Positions 56,290 to 64,000 of a stretch of 64,000 nucleotides of DNA are shown here, piece by piece. A program made the translations under genes and the position numbers. The DNA is from Sphingomonas astaxanthinifaciens DSM 22298 (GTDB taxonomy: Bacteria; Pseudomonadota; Alphaproteobacteria; Sphingomonadales; Sphingomonadaceae), in the NCBI RefSeq assembly GCF_000711715.1, contig NZ_JONN01000002.1:323254-387253 (forward strand), in the 5' to 3' direction. The notes under the pieces are model-generated. The model had not been told where the DNA came from and did not search any database. It saw only the letters and a list, made by a program, of their open reading frames with translations. The first letter of the stretch is position 1. Each line of letters starts with the position of its first letter.

Positions 56290-57795
56290 ATGTCCGAGCC
56301 TTTCTATCTCACCACCGCCATCGCCTATCCCAACGGCTGTCCGCACATCGGCCACGCCTATGAGGCGATCGCCGCCGACGTCATCGCCCGCTTCCAGCGC
56401 GCGCAAGGGCGCGACGTTCGGCTCGTCACCGGCACCGACGAGCATGGCCTGAAGATGGTCCAGACCGCCCGCGGGCAGGGCCGCGACACGCTCGAGTTCG
56501 CCGACGAAATGTCGGGCCATTTCCGCGACATGTGCGACGGCCTTGCGATCAGCTACGATGCCTTCGTGCGGACCACCGAGCCGCGCCACCACGAAGCGAG
56601 CATCGCCTTGTGGAAGGCGATGGAGGCCAATGGCGACCTCTATCTCGACCGCTACGAGGGCTGGTATTCGGTCCGCGACGAGGCCTTTTACGACGAGAAG
56701 GAAATCACCACCGGCGACAATGGCGAGAAGCTCTCGCCGCAGGGGACACCGGTCGAGTGGACCGTCGAGGAAAGCTGGTTCTTCCGCCTCTCGCGCTATG
56801 CCGAGCCGCTGCTGAAGCTCTATGCCGACAACCCCGATTTCATCCGCCCCGAGAGCCGCCGCAACGAAGTGGTCCGCTTCGTCGAGGGCGGCCTCAAGGA
56901 TTTGAGCGTCAGCCGCACCAGCTTCGACTGGGGCGTCCCCGTGCCCGGCTCGCCCGGCCACGTCATGTATGTCTGGGTCGACGCGCTCACCACCTACATG
57001 ACCGGGGTCGGCTTCCCCGACGACCGCGACAACTACGACCGCTTCTGGCCCGCCGACCTCCACCTCATCGGCAAGGACATCGTCCGCTTCCACGCGGTCT
57101 ACTGGCCGGCCTTCCTGATGAGCGCCAAGCTGCCTTTGCCCAAGGCGGTGTTCGGCCACGGTTTCCTCCTCGCGCGCGGCGAGAAGATGTCGAAGAGCCT
57201 CGGCAACGTGGTCGATCCGATGGAGCTGGCGCGCATCTATGGCGTCGATTCCCTGCGCTATTTCCTGATCCGCGAAGTCAGCTTCGGCCAGGACGGCAGC
57301 TATTCGGACGAGGCGATCGTCACCCGCTGCAATGCCGAGCTGGCGAACAGCTTCGGCAACCTTGCGCAGCGCACATTCTCGATGATCGTCAAGAACTTGG
57401 ACGGCGTTCTTCCGCCCGCCGGTGAGGATCCCGCCGACGCCGAACTGCTGGCCAAGGTGGCCGAAGCCGAGGCCGCGGTGACCGCGCGCTTCACCGACTA
57501 TGACTTCTCCGCCGGGCTCGAGGCGTGGATGGCCGCGGTCTTTGCCGCCAATGCCTATGTCGATGCCATGGCGCCCTGGGCGCTGCGCAAGACCGATCCG
57601 GCCCGCATGGCCGCTGTCCTCGGCACGCTTGCCGCTGCGGTCGAGCGGCTGGGCGCCTGCGTCGAACCGGTCGTTCCCGGTTCGATCGCGAAACTGCGCG
57701 CCTATCTCGAGGAGGGGAGGGCCGCGGACCGTCTCGCGCAACCGACCCCCATCTTCCCGCGTCTCGACCTCGTGACCACCGACGAGCCCGCCTGA
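56290..57795 (+). CDS. metG: Methionyl-tRNA synthetase (short form)
   Basis: 501 residues, class I. The HIGH-type motif is PHIGHAYEA and the KMSKS loop is GEKMSKSLGN. The N-terminal insert has no zinc Cys pair and there is no C-terminal dimerisation domain, as in the short MetG type. It charges tRNA-Met with methionine. The stop overlaps the TatD gene start by 1 bp. Confidence 0.97.
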   Translation: MSEPFYLTTAIAYPNGCPHIGHAYEAIAADVIARFQRAQGRDVRLVTGTDEHGLKMVQTARGQGRDTLEFADEMSGHFRDMCDGLAISYDAFVRTTEPRHHEASIALWKAMEANGDLYLDRYEGWYSVRDEAFYDEKEITTGDNGEKLSPQGTPVEWTVEESWFFRLSRYAEPLLKLYADNPDFIRPESRRNEVVRFVEGGLKDLSVSRTSFDWGVPVPGSPGHVMYVWVDALTTYMTGVGFPDDRDNYDRFWPADLHLIGKDIVRFHAVYWPAFLMSAKLPLPKAVFGHGFLLARGEKMSKSLGNVVDPMELARIYGVDSLRYFLIREVSFGQDGSYSDEAIVTRCNAELANSFGNLAQRTFSMIVKNLDGVLPPAGEDPADAELLAKVAEAEAAVTARFTDYDFSAGLEAWMAAVFAANAYVDAMAPWALRKTDPARMAAVLGTLAAAVERLGACVEPVVPGSIAKLRAYLEEGRAADRLAQPTPIFPRLDLVTTDEPA

Positions 57796-58577
57796 TGCTG
57801 ATCGACAGCCACTGCCACCTCAACTACCCCGGCCTGGTCGAGGACGAGGCGGGCGTGCTCGAGCGGGCGCGGGCGCGCGGAATCGGCGGTTTTCTCAATA
57901 TCTCGACCCGCCAGCGCGAATGGGCCGAGGTGGTCGCGGCCACCGAACGCCACCCCGACGTCTGGGCGAGCATCGGCGTCCACCCGCACGAGGCCGACGC
58001 CCATCCCGATCTCGGCACGGCCGCGCTGGTCGAGGCCGCAGCGCACCCCAGGGTCGTCGCCATCGGCGAATGCGGGCTCGACTATTTCTACGACAAGTCC
58101 GACCGCGACAGCCAGAAGGCACGCTTCCGCGCCCAGATCGCCGCCGCGCGCGAGGCTGGCTTGCCCCTCATCATCCACACCCGCGACGCCGAGGAGGACA
58201 CGGCGCAGATCCTGTCCGAGGAAGCGACCAAGGGCGGGGTGAGGGGGGTGCTCCACTGCTTCACCGGCACCCAGTGGCTGGCGGACAGGGGACTCGAGAT
58301 CGGCTTCTTCATCTCGCTCTCCGGCATCGTCACCTTCAAGAATGCCAAAGCCTTGCAGGAAGTGGCAAAGACCATTCCCGAGGACCGGCTGCTGGTCGAG
58401 ACGGATTCGCCCTTCCTCGCGCCGGTGCCCCACCGCGGCAGACCGTGCGAGCCGGCCTATGTCGCCGACACCGCCGCCTTCGTCGCCGACCTGCGCGGGG
58501 TGAGCCCCGAGGCGCTGGCCGAGACCACCACCGCCAACTTCTTCCACCTGTTCGACAAGGCCGCGGCGAGAGCGTGA
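57795..58577 (+). CDS. TatD-family metal-dependent deoxyribonuclease
   Basis: 260 residues from the ATG overlapping the metG stop; the longer frame lies inside metG. Metal-binding residues of the TatD family are H6 and H8 (DSHCHL), GECGLDYFYD, IIHTRDAEEDT, LHCFTGT and ETDSPFLAPVPHRG. TatD-type enzymes are 3'-5' exonucleases or peptidases acting in DNA repair or proofreading. metG-tatD adjacency is common (ycfH in E. coli lies near tmk-holB). The stop overlaps the next gene by 4 bp. Confidence 0.93.
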   Translation: MLIDSHCHLNYPGLVEDEAGVLERARARGIGGFLNISTRQREWAEVVAATERHPDVWASIGVHPHEADAHPDLGTAALVEAAAHPRVVAIGECGLDYFYDKSDRDSQKARFRAQIAAAREAGLPLIIHTRDAEEDTAQILSEEATKGGVRGVLHCFTGTQWLADRGLEIGFFISLSGIVTFKNAKALQEVAKTIPEDRLLVETDSPFLAPVPHRGRPCEPAYVADTAAFVADLRGVSPEALAETTTANFFHLFDKAAARA

Positions 58578-59338
58578 AGTTCCGCATCCTCGGCTCCGGC
58601 ACCAGTTCGGGCGTGCCCCGGATCGGCAACGACTGGGGGACGGTCGACCCCGCCGAGCCAAAGAACCGTCGCCTGCGCGCCGCGGCGCTGGCCACGATCG
58701 GCGACACCCGCCTGCTGATCGACGCCGGCCCCGACCTTCGCGCGCAGCTCCTTGCCGCCGAGGTCGCGACGATCGACCGGGTCATCATCACCCACGATCA
58801 TGCCGACCACATCCACGGCCTCGACGACCTGCGCCAGCTCGCGCACAACCAGCATGAGCCCGTTTCGCTCTTCGCGCGGGCCGAGGTGCTCGGCCGCATC
58901 CGCGAGCGCTTCCGCTATCTGTTCGAGGGCAATGCCCTCTATCCCGCGGTGGTCCACGGCGAGGCGGTCGCCGACGAGTGGGCGATGGACGGCGTCCGAA
59001 TCCGCGTCACCGACCAGCCCCACGGCCGGATCACCAGCCTCGGCCTCCGCTTCGACGAGGGCGAGCGGAGCCTCGTCTACGCCATCGACTTCGTGGAAAT
59101 GACCGACGCCATGACGTCACTCTACGAAGGCGCCGATGTCTGGGTCGCCGACTGCCTGCGCCGCCGTCCGCATCCGACCCACGCGCATCTCGACGCGGTG
59201 CTCGGCTGGGCCCGCGAGCTGCGCGTCGGCCAGCTTTACCTCAGCCATCTCGACAACAGCATGGACCACGCCCAACTTGTGGCCGAACTACCCGACTGGG
59301 CCGCGCCGGCCTGGGACGGACTGGAGATCGAGATCTGA
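58574..59338 (+). CDS. MBL-fold metallohydrolase (PhnP-like)
   Basis: 254 residues with a GTG start overlapping the TatD gene. Metal ligands are H74xH76xD78H79 (ITHDHADHIHG), the later Asp in VYAIDFVEMTDAM and the His near the C terminus (YLSHLDNSMDH). The fold is that of cyclic-phosphate diesterases (PhnP) or tRNase Z-like enzymes; the substrate is unknown. A second Cys/His pair is absent. It is part of the tatD-MBL pair that follows metG in many alphaproteobacteria. Confidence 0.88.
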   Translation: MKFRILGSGTSSGVPRIGNDWGTVDPAEPKNRRLRAAALATIGDTRLLIDAGPDLRAQLLAAEVATIDRVIITHDHADHIHGLDDLRQLAHNQHEPVSLFARAEVLGRIRERFRYLFEGNALYPAVVHGEAVADEWAMDGVRIRVTDQPHGRITSLGLRFDEGERSLVYAIDFVEMTDAMTSLYEGADVWVADCLRRRPHPTHAHLDAVLGWARELRVGQLYLSHLDNSMDHAQLVAELPDWAAPAWDGLEIEI

Positions 59339-59345
59339 TACCGGC

Positions 59346-59933
59346 ATGAACGACCAGGCTCCCAACGCGCTTTACCTGCTGCTGCTCCTGGTCCTGATCG
59401 CCTCGAGCCTGTTCGGCCGTGGCCTGACGGCGTCGAAGACAATTCGGATGGCGCTCGCCTGGATCGCCATCTTCGCCGGCATCTTCGCGCTCTTCTCGTT
59501 CCGGGGCGAATTCGGAGCGCTGGGCGCACGCCTCAAGAGCGAGGCGATGGGGGAGGCGGCCCCGGTGGTCAGCGGCACGACGATCCGCATCCCCAAGCGC
59601 GACGACGGCCATTTCTGGGTCGACGGCAAGGTCAATGGCCGCACCGTCCGCTTCCTCGTCGACAGCGGCGCCACCACCACCACCATTCCCGCCGAGCTCG
59701 GCAAGGCCGCGGGTCTCGAAGCCGGCATGCGCGGCGATTTCGTCAGCACCGCCAATGGCGAGCTCTTCATGCCGCGCGTCACCGCCGGCCTGGTCGAGAT
59801 CGGGTCGATCCGCCGCACCGACCTCAGCGTCAACCTCCACCCCAATGACGATACCGCCGTGCTCGGCATGAACTTCCTGTCGAGCCTGTCGAGCTGGGGC
59901 GTGCAGGGCGACCAGCTGGTGCTGACCCCTTGA
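59346..59933 (+). CDS. Membrane-anchored retropepsin-like aspartic protease (copy 1)
   Basis: 195 residues from the ATG at 59346, 7 bp after the MBL gene. Two hydrophobic stretches (YLLLLLVLIASSLF and MALAWIAIFAGIFALFSF) precede a retropepsin-like domain (about 78-195). The catalytic motif is LVDSGATTTT (D106), preceded by GHFWVDGKVNGRTVRF and followed by DDTAVLGMNFLSSL. Retropepsins work as dimers, so pairing with the next gene's product is possible. Close in kind to the TIGR02281 clan AA proteases of alphaproteobacteria; substrates are unknown. Confidence 0.84.
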   Translation: MNDQAPNALYLLLLLVLIASSLFGRGLTASKTIRMALAWIAIFAGIFALFSFRGEFGALGARLKSEAMGEAAPVVSGTTIRIPKRDDGHFWVDGKVNGRTVRFLVDSGATTTTIPAELGKAAGLEAGMRGDFVSTANGELFMPRVTAGLVEIGSIRRTDLSVNLHPNDDTAVLGMNFLSSLSSWGVQGDQLVLTP

Positions 59934-59934
59934 G

Positions 59935-60528
59935 ATGATGACCAACGACCTCCAGCTCGGCGGGCTCTACCTGCTGATGGCGGTGATGCTGGTGGCGGGC
60001 GCGCTCATCGGGCGGCGCTCGCCCGTCGCCAAGGGCATCACCTCGGTGCTCGCCTTCGTCGTCATCTTCGGCGCGGGCTTCATCGTCTTCAGCTTTCGCG
60101 ATGATCTGAGCTATGTCGCGCAGCGGCTTGAAGCCGAAGCGACCGGACGGCCGGTCCGCACCGCGGCCAGCAGCATCCGCGTGCCGATCGCGATCGACGG
60201 CCATTTCTGGGTTCAGGCCGAGGTCAACGGCATCCCGGTCGACTTTCTCGTCGACAGCGGCGCGACCATGACGACCATCGGTCGCAAGACCGCGGCGCTG
60301 GCGGGCGTGCCCGTCGGTGAGAAGCGCGACCAGCTCGTCCGCACCGGCAACGGGCTCATCCGCGTCGGTCGCGGCAGTGCGGAGACCGTGTCACTGGGCG
60401 GGATCGAGCGCCGCGACGTCGCCATGTTCGTCACCGACGAGGACGAGCTCAACGTGCTCGGCATGAACTATCTGACCAGCCTCAAGCGCTGGAGCGTCGA
60501 AGGGCGGTGGCTGGTGCTGGAGGGCTGA
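59935..60528 (+). CDS. Membrane-anchored retropepsin-like aspartic protease (copy 2)
   Basis: 197 residues, a paralogue of the preceding gene, beginning one base after its stop. Hydrophobic segments GLYLLMAVMLVAGALIG and GITSVLAFVVIFGAGFIVFSF are followed by the domain GHFWVQAEVNGIPVDFLVDSGATMTTIG, with the catalytic D107, and ELNVLGMNYLTSLKRWSVEG. The two copies share about one third of their residues by eye. Tandem duplication followed by divergence, possibly a heterodimer. An AT-rich palindrome follows before mazG. Confidence 0.84.
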   Translation: MMTNDLQLGGLYLLMAVMLVAGALIGRRSPVAKGITSVLAFVVIFGAGFIVFSFRDDLSYVAQRLEAEATGRPVRTAASSIRVPIAIDGHFWVQAEVNGIPVDFLVDSGATMTTIGRKTAALAGVPVGEKRDQLVRTGNGLIRVGRGSAETVSLGGIERRDVAMFVTDEDELNVLGMNYLTSLKRWSVEGRWLVLEG

Positions 60529-60557
60529 TCAACCCGCCAATACCATCCGTACTTTAC

Positions 60558-60571
60558 ATAATATATATTAT
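60558..60571. promoter_or_regulatory. 14-base perfect AT palindrome upstream of mazG
   Basis: ATAATATATATTAT is its own reverse complement and stands out in GC-rich DNA, 21 bases before the mazG ATG (GAGGA ribosome site nearby). It may be part of the promoter or an operator, or a bidirectional terminator-like element for the preceding gene. Function inferred only. Confidence 0.45.
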
Positions 60572-60592
60572 CAGACTTGCAGACGAGGACGA

Positions 60593-61399
60593 ATGAGCCA
60601 GCTTTCCGAGGCCCCCGCCGCCATTTCGCACCGCCAGCCCGATGCCTCGGCCGCGCTCGAGCGGTTGATGAATGTGATGGCGCGGCTGCGTGATCCGGCG
60701 ACGGGCTGCGAATGGGACACGGTGCAGACCTTCGCGACGATCGCGCCCTACACGATCGAGGAAGCCTATGAAGTCGCCGACGCCATTGCCCGCAACGACA
60801 TGGCCGATCTCAAGGACGAACTCGGCGACCTCGCGCTCCAGATCGTCTTCCACGCGCAGATGGCGGCCGAGGCCGGCCAGTTCACCTTAGACCAGGTCCT
60901 CGACGGCATCAGCGACAAGATGGAGCGCCGCCACCCGCACATCTTCGGCGACGACGCCACCGGCGGCCACCATCGCTGGGAAGAGATCAAGGCCGAGGAA
61001 CGCGCGGCGAAGAAGGACGCCGACCCGAGCGTCCTCGCCGGCGTCGCGCTGGGTCTCCCCGCGCTCGAACGCGCGCTCAAACTCCAGAAGCGCGCCGCGC
61101 GCACCGGCTTCGACTGGCCCGATGCCTCGGGCGCGAAAGCCAAGATCCTCGAAGAGCTCGACGAGGTCGACAGCGCCACCGACGACGCGCATCGCGAGGA
61201 AGAGATCGGCGACCTCCTCTTCGCCGTCACCAACCTCGCACGCTTTCTCAAGATCAACCCCGAAGAGGCGCTGCGCAAAGCGAATGCCAAGTTCGAAAAG
61301 CGCTTCCGCATCATCGAACAGGCGCCCGGTTTCGAGGGTCTCAGCCTCGACGAGAAGGAGGCGCTGTGGACCGCGGCGAAGCGGGCGCCGGCGGCCTGA
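60593..61399 (+). CDS. mazG: Nucleoside triphosphate pyrophosphohydrolase MazG
   Basis: 268 residues, the double-MazG-domain type (about residues 20-140 and 155-260). MARLRDPATGCEWDTVQTFATIAPYTIEEAYEVADAIARNDMADLKDELGDLALQIVFHAQMAAE carries the acidic metal-binding helices (EExxxExxD pattern). It hydrolyses nucleoside triphosphates, including ppGpp or damaged nucleotides, to monophosphates. ATG at 60593 with GAGGA seven bases before. Confidence 0.93.
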   Translation: MSQLSEAPAAISHRQPDASAALERLMNVMARLRDPATGCEWDTVQTFATIAPYTIEEAYEVADAIARNDMADLKDELGDLALQIVFHAQMAAEAGQFTLDQVLDGISDKMERRHPHIFGDDATGGHHRWEEIKAEERAAKKDADPSVLAGVALGLPALERALKLQKRAARTGFDWPDASGAKAKILEELDEVDSATDDAHREEEIGDLLFAVTNLARFLKINPEEALRKANAKFEKRFRIIEQAPGFEGLSLDEKEALWTAAKRAPAA

Positions 61400-61405
61400 C
61401 CGGCC

Positions 61406-62218
61406 TCACCCCAGCAGGAAATAGAGCGCGGCGGCGCTGAGCGCGACCAGCGCCAACCCGACCATCCGCTGCACGGGATCGGGATTTACCAGCGGCAGGG
61501 GGTCGCTGCTGCGCTGACCGCGCGCGGCCAACCGGGCCTGCTCGATCCGGTCGAGCGACGCGCGATGCTCGCCAAACACCGCGTCGATCGCCGCGACGTC
61601 GCTCATCCCCAGCTGGACCTCCGGCCGCTCCGGCAAGCGCAGCGCCGCGACATACCACCGGTTGCCGCCGCGCCGCTCGCGCTCGGCGACTTCGGCGTCG
61701 CTGCGCGGAAGCCAGCCATCGAGGTGGCGGAAGATGTCGGCGAGGTCGCGCTCGGTCTCATCGTCATAGCTCGGCAGGTCGGGATTGCGCCCATCGAAGG
61801 CCGCGCAAAGGTCGCGCGGGATGGCGAAAGGGGCCCCTTCCCGGCCTTCGAGCGCGCTGGTGGCCGCGAACGCCTCGAGTGCCACTTCCTCGCGCCCATA
61901 ATGGAGGGTGCCGCGCGCAAAACCGCCGGCGTCGGACCGCGAGAGGATCGCGCCAAGCAGCGAATCCGGACCGGGACGCTCACCCTGCGCAAGGAAATGC
62001 GCGGGGCCGCTCTTCCAGAACAGCCAGCTTGCCAGCGCGCGGTCGCACGAGGGGTGCGCGACCATCTCCATGAAGATGCCCTCGCCGTCGTCCCGGTTGG
62101 CGACGCGGGCATAGTAGAGCCAGGCCGCCTGCGGCTGCTCGCGGAGCCACGCCCAGAAATCGGCCGCAGCGTTGCGGTCCTCGGGATTGCCGTCGTGATA
62201 GGTGCGCGGGATGGGCAT
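61406..62218 (-). CDS. DUF4274-like protein with C-terminal membrane helix
   Basis: 270 residues. The first ~90 residues (FWAWLREQPQAAWLYYARVANRDDGEGIFMEMVAHPSCDRALASWLFWKSGP) resemble DUF4274, with DDG and HPSCDRA patterns of that family. The central part is Asp/Arg/Glu-rich, and the protein ends with a hydrophobic helix (MVGLALVALSAAALYFLLG) as a C-terminal anchor facing the cytosol. Function unknown. It ends 7 bp from mazG on the opposite strand. Confidence 0.75.
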   Translation of the reverse strand: MPIPRTYHDGNPEDRNAAADFWAWLREQPQAAWLYYARVANRDDGEGIFMEMVAHPSCDRALASWLFWKSGPAHFLAQGERPGPDSLLGAILSRSDAGGFARGTLHYGREEVALEAFAATSALEGREGAPFAIPRDLCAAFDGRNPDLPSYDDETERDLADIFRHLDGWLPRSDAEVAERERRGGNRWYVAALRLPERPEVQLGMSDVAAIDAVFGEHRASLDRIEQARLAARGQRSSDPLPLVNPDPVQRMVGLALVALSAAALYFLLG

Positions 62219-62276
62219 CGGTCGTGCCGATCATCCTGAACCCAAGGACTTAAGCAAGTCCTTCTAAACCATGCTG

Positions 62277-63278
62277 TCAGCCCGCCAGCGCCGGCTCGGG
62301 CTGCTTTGCCGCTTCCATCAGCAGTTCGTAGGACCGCAGGCGCGCCTGATGGTCGTGGATCTGCGACGTCACCATCAGCTCGTCGGGCCTGGCGCGCTCG
62401 ACGAATTCGGCGAGCTGCGCCCGGGCCGTGGCGACGCTGCCGATCGCCGAGCAGCTCAGCACCTGGCGAAGCATCGCCCGCGCCTCGATCGGCAGGGTCT
62501 CGGCGAACCCAGCGCGCGGCGGCGGGAGCTTGCCCGGCTGGCCGGTGCGGAGGTTCACGAAGGCCTGCTGGACCGAGGTCGCGAGCAGCTCGGCCTCCGC
62601 GTCGGTGTCGGCGACGATCGCGTTGAAGCCGAGCATCACATAAGGTTCGGCGAGCTGCGCCGAGGGCTGGAACTGGCGCCGGTAGATGGCGACCGCCTCC
62701 ATCATCTGCGCCGGCGCGAAATGCGAGGCGAAGGCGTAAGGCAGCCCCAGCATCGCCGCCAGCTGCGCGCCGAAGGTGCTCGACCCGAGGATCCACAAGG
62801 GAATGTCCAGCCCCTCCCCCGGGATCGCGCGCACGCGGCCATTGGTGCCCGCGAAATAGCCCTGCAGCTCGACTACATCGTTGGGGAAGCGATCGGCGCT
62901 CGACGCCATGTCGCGGCGCATCGCATAGGCGGCGGCCTGGTCGGTCCCCGGCGCGCGGCCGAGCCCGAGGTCGACGCGGCCAGGATAGAGCGATTCCAGC
63001 GTCCCGAACTGCTCGGCGATGACCAAGGGCGCATGGTTGGGCAGCATGACGCCCCCCGCCCCGATCCGGATGGTCGAGGTCTGCGACCCCACATAGGCCA
63101 GCGCCACCGCCGTCGCCGCGCTCGCGATCCCCGGCATCGAATGATGCTCGGCCATCCAGTAGCGCGTGTAGCCGAGCCCCTCGGCATGGCGCGCAAGATC
63201 GGCCGAATTGCGCAAGGACGCGCCGGGGTCGCTCCCCTCGGGGACGGGGGAGAGGTCGAGAACGGAGAGAGGAAGCAT
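62277..63278 (-). CDS. LLM-class flavin-dependent oxidoreductase (luciferase-like)
   Basis: 333 residues. The opening [61 protein letters not shown] and the segments [42 protein letters not shown] are diagnostic for the luciferase-like monooxygenase TIM-barrel family, using FMNH2 or a deazaflavin. Substrate unknown; many such enzymes act on alkanes, sulfonates or small aldehydes. It is the last full enzyme gene before the AT-richer end of the window. Confidence 0.88.
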   Translation of the reverse strand: MLPLSVLDLSPVPEGSDPGASLRNSADLARHAEGLGYTRYWMAEHHSMPGIASAATAVALAYVGSQTSTIRIGAGGVMLPNHAPLVIAEQFGTLESLYPGRVDLGLGRAPGTDQAAAYAMRRDMASSADRFPNDVVELQGYFAGTNGRVRAIPGEGLDIPLWILGSSTFGAQLAAMLGLPYAFASHFAPAQMMEAVAIYRRQFQPSAQLAEPYVMLGFNAIVADTDAEAELLATSVQQAFVNLRTGQPGKLPPPRAGFAETLPIEARAMLRQVLSCSAIGSVATARAQLAEFVERARPDELMVTSQIHDHQARLRSYELLMEAAKQPEPALAG

Positions 63279-63350
63279 GGGTCTGAAGTGGGTGCCCGCT
63301 CACCGTCTCACAAGGGATCGGACGATGTTGGTTCGCCCCGCCGTATCGCG

Positions 63351-63380
63351 AATGTCCGCTATGGGTGGGAAGCAGACATT
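63351..63380. repeat. Short imperfect inverted repeat (AATGTC...GACATT)
   Basis: AATGTCCGC at 63351-63359 faces GCAGACATT at 63372-63380. It resembles a short intergenic element I recall from sphingomonad genomes. It lies between the LLM oxidoreductase and the small membrane protein. Confidence 0.4.
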
Positions 63381-63402
63381 GCGCTGACGGTCCTGCGTTG
63401 GC

Positions 63403-63879
63403 TCACGCCTGAGCTTTCACCTTGGAAGTGACAAGGCGCATCCATTTCTCGACCTCAGCATCGTTGTCAGAAAGCAAGTTCAGCGGCACCTGCATCACTC
63501 CTCCCGACCTACGGGTTAGTCGAATGATCTCCATAGAACGCTTGCCTTGCACAGGGCCCGCTTGTGGAGCGACACTCAATCGATTGACGGACACAAGATC
63601 TTCAAATCGCACTCGCTTCCTCCAGAGCGGCGAATTGAAGACTACCTCTTCCCCAGTGGCAATCACGGCGGCGGCCTTCGTACGCTTAAGCCACGACAGT
63701 CGAAGGCATCCCCAGAGGAACAAGGCGGACAAGACGGCCAACCCTGTGCCAAACACTCTCGCCTGAAGATCACCTTTTCCAAAGAAGAGAATAATGCCGA
63801 CGAGAGCTGTTAACGCCGCTGCGATCACGAAGATTTTCATGATGCTGGTGATGGTTGTTTCGGAGAAGCTGAGATGCAT
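63403..63879 (-). CDS. Small membrane protein of unknown function
   Basis: 156 residues. Two membrane helices at the N terminus (MKIFVIAAALTALVGIILFF and VFGTGLAVLSALFLWGCL) precede a soluble C-terminal domain of about 95 residues (VIATGEEVVFNSPLWRKRVRFEDLVSVNRLSVAPQ, then SMEIIRLTRRSGGVMQVPLNLLSDNDAEVEKWMRLV), which has a PH-like pattern. An internal ATG at 63840 (MKIF) would remove 13 residues and is a plausible start. GC content and codon use are lower than in the neighbours, so it may be a recent acquisition or a lineage-specific gene. No family assigned. Confidence 0.7.
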   Translation of the reverse strand: MHLSFSETTITSIMKIFVIAAALTALVGIILFFGKGDLQARVFGTGLAVLSALFLWGCLRLSWLKRTKAAAVIATGEEVVFNSPLWRKRVRFEDLVSVNRLSVAPQAGPVQGKRSMEIIRLTRRSGGVMQVPLNLLSDNDAEVEKWMRLVTSKVKAQA

Positions 63880-64000
63880 TGTGCAAACGCCTGACGCTTA
63901 GACTTCGTTTGGCATACGTCGCTGGCGTCAGCGAACCGTTAAAGCGCCTTGAGGGGCCGCAATGGGCCGATCTCAGACGCTCGACTGGAATGTCGTAAAT

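Noticed and set aside
63962..64000. Open frame from ATG to the window end (13 codons)
   Set aside because: Too short to judge; no ribosome site or recognisable protein.

Overview
The window is a contiguous piece of a GC-rich alphaproteobacterial chromosome, most likely from the Sphingomonadales. The evidence for this is the codon bias, three TonB-dependent receptors in 64 kb, a general-stress (EcfG-type) promoter signature, the tmk-holB-metG-tatD gene run, and two classes of intergenic palindromic repeats of a kind common in sphingomonads. No rRNA, CRISPR array, insertion sequence or prophage is visible. Most genes are housekeeping and densely packed, with many 1-4 bp start/stop overlaps.

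Layout. 1-4055: the end of a chemotaxis operon (cheA 3' part, cheW, cheY, cheB, cheR). 4097-12300: an amidase, ettA, a MAPEG protein, a BLUF blue-light sensor, alaS, a CPA2 antiporter and a DUF2945 gene. 12505-12720: an isolated minus-strand transcription unit for a 20-residue Trp-rich peptide or small RNA. 12830-19610: a CHASE2-GGDEF-EAL protein, pntAB-pntB (without the alpha-1 gene), a YgeA-type racemase, a PAP2 phosphatase and greB. 19877-31854: a large TonB receptor, uvrC, recO, apaG, a GAF-GGDEF cyclase, a DUF488 gene, a host-attachment-family gene, gyrA and yaaA. 32019-36297: an exported repeat protein, a soluble chemoreceptor and a MoxR ATPase behind an unknown gene. 36403-39162: a lipoprotein / Tat-exported M48 protease / lipoprotein operon behind an exact GGAAC-N16-CGTT promoter. 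39175-44559: a small Pro-rich ORF, tRNA-Leu, tig, a glycosyltransferase and proBA. 44683-52044: a TonB receptor, clpP, an acyl-CoA dehydrogenase cotranscribed with a third TonB receptor, and tRNA-Ser. 52152-61399: a lytic transglycosylase and a long run dacC-like, tmk, holB, metG, tatD, MBL hydrolase, two tandem retropepsin-like membrane proteins, then mazG. 61406-64000: a DUF4274-like gene, an LLM flavin oxidoreductase and a small membrane protein.

The genes suggest a motile, environment-sensing bacterium that couples chemotaxis, c-di-GMP (one likely synthase, one likely phosphodiesterase) and blue light, with strong envelope remodelling (amidase, transglycosylase, carboxypeptidase, proteases, lipoproteins) and TonB-driven nutrient uptake. 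The least explained items are the 20-residue Trp peptide unit, the stress-promoter-driven lipoprotein/protease operon, the extended C termini of CheA and trigger factor, and the tandem retropepsins.
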